Assembly (NCBI RefSeq): GCF_049720995.1
Contig: NZ_JBNASF010000006.1
Coordinates: 11,471-75,470, forward strand
Direction of reading: 5' to 3'
From: Methanothermobacter sp049720995
GTDB taxonomy: Archaea; Methanobacteriota; Methanobacteria; Methanobacteriales; Methanothermobacteraceae
DNA: 64,000 bases
This document shows, one piece after another, positions 59,700-64,000 of the stretch. The notes beneath the pieces are model-generated. The model saw nothing but the letters and a program-made list of their open reading frames with translations, did no database searches and was not told where the DNA came from. The position numbers and the translations under genes were made by a program. Numbering within the stretch: position 1 is the stretch's first letter; each line of letters begins with the position of its first letter.

Positions 59700-61310
59700 C
59701 TACATTGGAGGCATTCCGCCCATGTCGCCCATATCCATGTCCTCATCGGATCCAGAGGATGATGCTGCTATGACGTCGTCTATGCGGAGGATCATCTCAG
59801 CTGCCTCTGCAGCGGACTGGATGGCCTGTTTCTTAACCCTGTGGGGCTCTATTACACCGACATCCTTCATGTCAACGATTTCACCATCGAAGACGTCAAG
59901 TCCCATGTAGGGTGACTCCTCGTGGGCAGCCCTGAGGTCCACCAGGACGTCGATGCTGTCAAGTCCAGCGTTCTCTGCAAGTGTCTTTGGAACGATCTCA
60001 AGGGCATCTGCAAATGCTGAGACTGCAAGCTGCTCCCTGCCACTTATGCTATCAGCGTAGTCCTTGAGCCTCTTTGCGACCTCTATTTCAGGTGCTCCGC
60101 CACCTGCAACAACCTTTCCGTCCTCGACTGTTGCTGCAACGACTCCTATTGCGTCTTCGATTGCCCTTTCAACCTCGCTTACAACGTGTTCTGTTGAACC
60201 CCTCACGAGTATTGTGACTGCCTTTGGCTCCTTGCATTCCTCAACGAAGATCATCTCTTCGCCTGAGATCTTCTTCTCTGAGACAATTCCTGCTTCACCC
60301 AGGTCGTCCTCACTGAGGTCCTCGATGTTTGTGACGATGTTTGCACCTGTTGCCTTGGAGAGTTTCTCCATATCGGATTTTTTAACCCTTCTTACTGCAA
60401 GGACGCCTGCCTTGGCCAGGTAGTGCTGTGCAAGGTCATCGATACCCTTCTGGCAGAAGAGCACGTTGGCACCAGTCTCGACTATGGAGTTGACCATGTC
60501 ACGGATCATCTGCTCTTCCTGTTCAATGAAGGCCTGCATCTGTGATGGGTCTGTTATCCTGATTTCAGCGTCGACTTCTGTCTCCTTGACTTCGATTGGG
60601 CAGTTCAGGAGTGCTATTTTGGCGTTTTCAACCTTTTTGGGCATTCCTGGGTGAACCCTTTCCTTGTCGATGATGACACCCTGGACGAGTGTTGAGTCGT
60701 CCACGGCTGCGCCTTCCTTCTTCTCTATCTTTATGTGGTCCTTCTCGACTTCGCCGTCTTCCTCAACCTGCTGGACCGCGTCAACTATGAGTTCAGCCAG
60801 TGGTTCCCTTGCCTTTTCTGTTCCTTTACCGGTCATTGCGGTCATTGCGACCTTTATGAGTGTGTCCCTGTCGCTTGCGTCAATTGCGATATCGTTGAGT
60901 ATTTCCTGGGCTTTCTCAGCGGCCTGCCTGTAACCCATTGCGATTATTGTTGGGTGGATCTCCATTTCAAGGAGTGTTTCGGCTTTTTTGAGTAGTTCGC
61001 CTGCTATGATGACAGCTGTTGTTGTACCGTCACCCACCTCGTCTTCCTGGGTCTTTGCGACCTCAACAAGCATCTTTGCTGCTGGGTGCTCTATGTCCAT
61101 TTCCTTTAGTATTGTGACACCGTCGTTTGTTACCACGATGTCTCCAAGGGAGTCAACCAGCATCTTGTCCATTCCCTTTGGTCCAAGGGTCGTCCTGACG
61201 GTTTCTGCAAGTATTTTACTTGCAAGGATGTTCATTCTCTGTGCGTCCCTTCCAAGGTATCTGCTTGTACCTTCGGGCAGTACAAGAATTGGCTGCTGTC
61301 CCTGTGCCAT
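59700..61310 (-). CDS. Thermosome subunit (group II chaperonin)
   Basis: A 536-residue ATP-driven protein-folding subunit. The nucleotide motifs are RTTLGPKGMDKMLVDSLGD, ILKEMDIEHPAAKML, DEVGDGTTTAVIIAGELL and VAGGGAPEIEVAKRL. The C-terminal tail is rich in Asp, Gly and Met (DMDMGDMGGMPPM), as in beta-type methanogen subunits. A second subunit gene normally lies elsewhere. The ATG follows GAGGTGATT. The promoter on the minus strand is GCAAAATATTTATAG at about 61366-61380. Confidence 0.97.
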   Translation of the reverse strand: MAQGQQPILVLPEGTSRYLGRDAQRMNILASKILAETVRTTLGPKGMDKMLVDSLGDIVVTNDGVTILKEMDIEHPAAKMLVEVAKTQEDEVGDGTTTAVIIAGELLKKAETLLEMEIHPTIIAMGYRQAAEKAQEILNDIAIDASDRDTLIKVAMTAMTGKGTEKAREPLAELIVDAVQQVEEDGEVEKDHIKIEKKEGAAVDDSTLVQGVIIDKERVHPGMPKKVENAKIALLNCPIEVKETEVDAEIRITDPSQMQAFIEQEEQMIRDMVNSIVETGANVLFCQKGIDDLAQHYLAKAGVLAVRRVKKSDMEKLSKATGANIVTNIEDLSEDDLGEAGIVSEKKISGEEMIFVEECKEPKAVTILVRGSTEHVVSEVERAIEDAIGVVAATVEDGKVVAGGGAPEIEVAKRLKDYADSISGREQLAVSAFADALEIVPKTLAENAGLDSIDVLVDLRAAHEESPYMGLDVFDGEIVDMKDVGVIEPHRVKKQAIQSAAEAAEMILRIDDVIAASSSGSDEDMDMGDMGGMPPM

Positions 61311-61365
61311 TTAATCACCTCAATTTTTATTATCATTAGTGCATTTATCAATGGGTTAGAGGTTC

Positions 61366-61380
61366 TATAAATATTTTGCG
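61366..61380 (-). promoter_or_regulatory. TATA region of the thermosome gene
   Basis: GCAAAATATTTATAG on the minus strand has a purine-A BRE-like start and a strong TATA core. It lies about 56 bases before the ATG, giving a leader of about 30 bases. No clear heat-shock repressor dyad was seen in the 118-bp divergent spacer shared with the endopeptidase gene. Confidence 0.5.
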
Positions 61381-61428
61381 GTCAATGTATTTATTAAATG
61401 GTGACCTTATTTAAATACAGGTAGGAGA

Positions 61429-62637
61429 ATGTATAAATCACCGGTTCCTGTCTGCCTTTCGGCGTTCATGATTTTAATTCTATTAACTGAAGGCTCCTGT
61501 GCCATCGAAGAAGTTGAGGATCCCCTGAATAGCTCTGATGTTCTCGAGGCAGGTGTCAGGGTTTCCAGTTTTATTGAAAAAAACCAGAGGCTTCCTGAAA
61601 ACGTCAGTGTGGGTAACAGGACACTTGACACCCCATTCTACGCCTACGCCCTCAGCAGGGTACTTACCGGTTCAAATCTGGTTGAAACCCAGACCATCAA
61701 TGCGCCCCGCCTGGATATAAGGCGCATATCAGTGAAGCTAACAAAAAAACAGTACATGGAGATAGCATCAAAATTCCGTAACCTCACATCCCGGACACAG
61801 TACTGTCCAGAAACCATCTCCTTCAGCGGGGGCAGGATTGACTTCTACAATGCAGTGTATCTCCTATCAAAGATCGGGCGCTACAGAAAACTTCATGGTA
61901 AACTCCCGGATTATGTGCAAATAAGCACCCCCCTCCCTTTAAATGCATACAGAATCGACTCCAACACCATCGACAGAAGGATAAATAACCTGAAATCCCA
62001 GATCAAAAAAACAATTAAACTCATGAACCTTATTCATAGGAGGATCAGATATTCTGGAAACAAAAAAACCATCATGAGGCTTCAGAGCAAACTGAAGTCC
62101 CTTGAAAAAAAATACACCTATCTGAATGGGCAGCTCAGATACTATGAGGGCCTCAGAGTCAGCCCCTGGTACGTCCCATCATCCCTCCGACGTTACATCA
62201 GATCCACAGCCTACTGCAACATCACCGATCCCAATATAGTTTACCTTGCCCGGGAACTCTCAGGAAACACCACCCACTCCACTGCACTGAATCTTTTTAG
62301 CTGGGTCCGGGACAATGTTGACTACTCCTTCTACTACAGGACCCGCTACGGTGCCTCAGGCACATTAAGGCGCAGGACAGGAAACTGTGTTGACCAGGCA
62401 CACCTCATGGTTGCCCTTGCAAGGACCAGCGGTATACCGGCCCGTTATGTCCGTGGATACTGCAGGTTCATAAGCGGAAACTGGTACTCCCATGTGTGGG
62501 CCCAGTTATGGATAAGGGGCCGCGGTTGGGTGACAGCAGACACCACCCACACCATGAACACCCTCGGACACGTGTATAACTGGAACACAAGTGTGTCAGA
62601 GGTTAGGGAAGTGCTTCTGGAATATGATCTGCACTGA
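61429..62637 (+). CDS. Exported pseudomurein endopeptidase-like protein (C71, transglutaminase fold)
   Basis: A 402-residue exported protein. A signal peptide (PVPVCLSAFMILILLTEGSC) is followed by two pseudomurein-binding-like repeats: VSSFIEKNQRLPENVSVGNR near residues 40-75, and LSKIGRYRKLHGKLPDYVQI near 145-170. A charged helix pair spans about 180-235. The C-terminal transglutaminase-like domain has the triad Cys in RRTGNCVDQAHLMVALA, His in WYSHVWAQLWI and Asp in VTADTTHT. This plan matches the PeiP/PeiW endopeptidases that cut the Ala-Lys isopeptide bond of pseudomurein in phage. A chromosomal copy without phage genes suggests wall turnover. Confidence 0.88.
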   Translation: MYKSPVPVCLSAFMILILLTEGSCAIEEVEDPLNSSDVLEAGVRVSSFIEKNQRLPENVSVGNRTLDTPFYAYALSRVLTGSNLVETQTINAPRLDIRRISVKLTKKQYMEIASKFRNLTSRTQYCPETISFSGGRIDFYNAVYLLSKIGRYRKLHGKLPDYVQISTPLPLNAYRIDSNTIDRRINNLKSQIKKTIKLMNLIHRRIRYSGNKKTIMRLQSKLKSLEKKYTYLNGQLRYYEGLRVSPWYVPSSLRRYIRSTAYCNITDPNIVYLARELSGNTTHSTALNLFSWVRDNVDYSFYYRTRYGASGTLRRRTGNCVDQAHLMVALARTSGIPARYVRGYCRFISGNWYSHVWAQLWIRGRGWVTADTTHTMNTLGHVYNWNTSVSEVREVLLEYDLH

Positions 62638-62670
62638 ACTCTTATATTCCCTCATGAGATATCATGATCC

Positions 62671-63243
62671 ATGAAAATCATTGATATGAGCCGCAGAATT
62701 GAGGATTCCATGCCTGTCTTTCCAGGGGATCCTCCTGTCAGAATAAGGACACTTGAAGATAGGGACTATCTGACCTCCTCAATGGAGGCTGGAATGCACA
62801 CTGGAACCCACATAGATGCACCGGCACACGTACACCGGGGTGATGAAACCGTTGATAGGATAGGCCTTGAAAGACTGACAGGGCAGGGCTTCCTTATATC
62901 GCAGGGAACAGAAAAAATTCCATCTGGAGATATTGCGGTTCTGAGAACCGGGTGGGGTTCAAAGTGGGGTCTAGAGGAATACTTCAAAGACTACAGAGGC
63001 ATTCCCATGGGTCTTGCAGAGAAACTGGTTGACCATGGAGTGAAGGGAGTGTGCACAGACGGTCCAAGCGTTGACATGCCCGGAGAAACAGCCGTGCACA
63101 GACTACTCCTTGAAAACGGGATATGGATAGTTGAAAACATGAAAAACACGGAACTGGTTCCAGAAAGATTCAGAATATTCGTTGTTCCACTGAATGTAAG
63201 GGCGGAGGCCTCCCCCGTAAGGGTATTCGCCGTTACAGACTGA
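62671..63243 (+). CDS. Cyclase-family hydrolase (kynurenine formamidase-like)
   Basis: A 190-residue metal-dependent hydrolase of the PF04199 type. The metal motif is MHTGTHIDAPAHV (HxGTHxDxPxH), the N-terminus is DMSRRIEDSMPVFPGDPP and the C-terminus has CTDGPSVDMPGETAVHRLLL. Members hydrolyse amides or cyclic compounds; substrate here unknown, as the kynurenine route is not expected. It lies 33 bases after the endopeptidase gene and may be read with it. Confidence 0.88.
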   Translation: MKIIDMSRRIEDSMPVFPGDPPVRIRTLEDRDYLTSSMEAGMHTGTHIDAPAHVHRGDETVDRIGLERLTGQGFLISQGTEKIPSGDIAVLRTGWGSKWGLEEYFKDYRGIPMGLAEKLVDHGVKGVCTDGPSVDMPGETAVHRLLLENGIWIVENMKNTELVPERFRIFVVPLNVRAEASPVRVFAVTD

Positions 63244-63288
63244 CCATCATCGAGAACCCACCACAGGACTATCTGCGTTAAAGACCCG

Positions 63289-63810
63289 TCATCTCTCTAT
63301 TTTCTCCCAGAGCACCATTTCACCCTCTCTCACTGACCTGAAGTAACCCTTTCTCTCAAGGTTCCTCAGTATCTGAACCATGTTATCAAGCTTCATGTCC
63401 CTGAATCCTATCTCATTCAAAAAACTGAGCAATTCCTCGGCTGTGGATCTTTCATCAGGTAGCAGACGGTAGATCTGTGACTGGAAGGAGGTCAGATCCC
63501 TTTCGGGTTTCTGTGTAAGCGCATTGAAGTACTCCCTGTACCTTTTAAGGTCAGATATACGGGATTCCTTCTCGGCTATGATTGCATTGAGATCCTGTAT
63601 TATCTTATCCTTCTCAGCCATGAGCCCCTCAAGTTCAGCTATCTTTCTTTCCCTGAGTTTAAGGGTCTCCTCAAGTTCCCTCACCCTTCCGGAGTTCTCT
63701 GAATTCTCCCTGCACTTCCTGAGATCCATCTTGAGCTTGCTTATCTCAAGCATGCATGCCTTGACAAGAAGCTTGAGCTGTTCCTTTTCCGAATCCCTCA
63801 TGAACTTCAT
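63289..63810 (-). CDS. Coiled-coil protein with C-terminal winged-helix-like domain
   Basis: A 173-residue protein. Residues about 5-95 form a continuous coiled coil (EKEQLKLLVKACMLEISKLK to NAIIAEKESRISDLKRYRE). The C-terminal 75 residues look like a winged helix (SFQSQIYRLLPDERSTAEEL, NMVQILRNLERKGYFRSVRE). It may dimerise and bind DNA, or bridge proteins. No family recognised. ATG 63810 follows GGGG. It converges with the cyclase gene. Confidence 0.75.
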   Translation of the reverse strand: MKFMRDSEKEQLKLLVKACMLEISKLKMDLRKCRENSENSGRVRELEETLKLRERKIAELEGLMAEKDKIIQDLNAIIAEKESRISDLKRYREYFNALTQKPERDLTSFQSQIYRLLPDERSTAEELLSFLNEIGFRDMKLDNMVQILRNLERKGYFRSVREGEMVLWEKIER

Positions 63811-63919
63811 GGTACCCCTTTCCCCTAATTAAATATCACATGGAACCTTAAAAACCTTCCTGAATTCATCCCAGGATACCAGACAGAGTTATATAGCGAA
63901 AGGGTCTCCAAATATTCCT

Positions 63920-64000
63920 TAAAATGAGAACATAGAAAAATAAAACAACAACTCCCCCTACAGACATCACCCAATCCTAAAATGAGAACATAGAAAAATA
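63920..64000. repeat. 23-bp direct repeat at the window edge
   Basis: TAAAATGAGAACATAGAAAA and on (23 bp) at 63920-63942 recurs exactly at 63978-64000, a 58-bp period, and may continue past the window. GTTATATAGCG at about 63889-63899 is TATA-like. The unit is AT-rich without CRISPR-type symmetry. Confidence 0.55.

Noticed and set aside
63920..64000. Possible CRISPR array
   Set aside because: Only two AT-rich copies are visible, with no dyad symmetry, no typical 28-37 bp repeat and no cas genes nearby.

Overview
The window is a gene-dense archaeal chromosome segment, almost certainly from a thermophilic hydrogenotrophic methanogen of the Methanobacteriales, close to Methanothermobacter. The evidence is methenyl-H4MPT cyclohydrolase (Mch), the small cobamide-dependent MetE, archaeal LonB, a thermosome subunit, archaeal HMG-CoA synthase with its thiolase, methanogen-only DUF1890/DUF1894-type proteins, NikR with hydrogenase maturation genes, and both synthesis and cleavage genes for pseudomurein, the cell-wall polymer of this order. 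Start sites commonly carry GGTGAT or GGAGG ribosome-binding sites, and promoters carry TTTATATA-like TATA boxes. No transposon, integrase, phage gene or supported CRISPR array was seen, so this is core chromosome.

Layout. 1-5168 (minus): two exported proteins, one POTRA-like, then a pseudomurein-type module of Mur ligase, MraY-like transferase and ATP-grasp ligase. 5249-6934 (minus): nikR, a methyltransferase and a HycI-type hydrogenase maturation protease. 7219-16594: CBS and winged-helix proteins, pheS, a CitG-like protein, hemB, a ferredoxin, a HhH DNA glycosylase, an AIM24 protein, aroC and a ThrE-like exporter whose 3' end runs into an antisense tRNA-Thr. 16739-24862: a frameshifted MBL hydrolase, a DUF2121-like protein, a YyaL-like protein, a CopB-type ATPase, rubrerythrin, superoxide reductase, a VOC protein and a lipoprotein. 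24960-39669: an antiporter with a structured leader, an MFS carrier, a split prenyltransferase-like gene, a RecJ-like DHH protein, nth, a small GTPase, aroA, valS, two envelope proteins, pheT and a YjbQ protein. 39736-45948: a DUF362 ferredoxin, then a one-carbon cluster (membrane protein, DUF1890, DUF1894, metE, thyA, mch) and an acetyltransferase. 46024-56588: tRNA-Ala, hypA-hypB-DUF354, prs, lonB, a PAS-only protein, cobQ, a DASS anion transporter and a membrane acyltransferase-like protein. 56728-63810: two tandem tRNA-Gly genes, HMG-CoA synthase and thiolase, the thermosome subunit, a putative pseudomurein endopeptidase, a cyclase-family protein and a coiled-coil protein.

How the genes fit together. 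Nickel supply (nikR) and [NiFe]-hydrogenase maturation (HycI-type protease, HypA, HypB) support growth on H2/CO2. Mch, ThyA and MetE share C1 units carried on tetrahydromethanopterin and cobamide. The oxygen-defence pair sits beside a copper-type exporter. Cell-wall genes lie at both ends of the window. The most notable oddities are two genes that each need a +1 shift to be read as one protein, an antiporter leader RNA with mutually exclusive hairpins that can hide its ribosome-binding site, a transporter with no usual start codon, and repeated 48-67 bp tandem duplications between genes.
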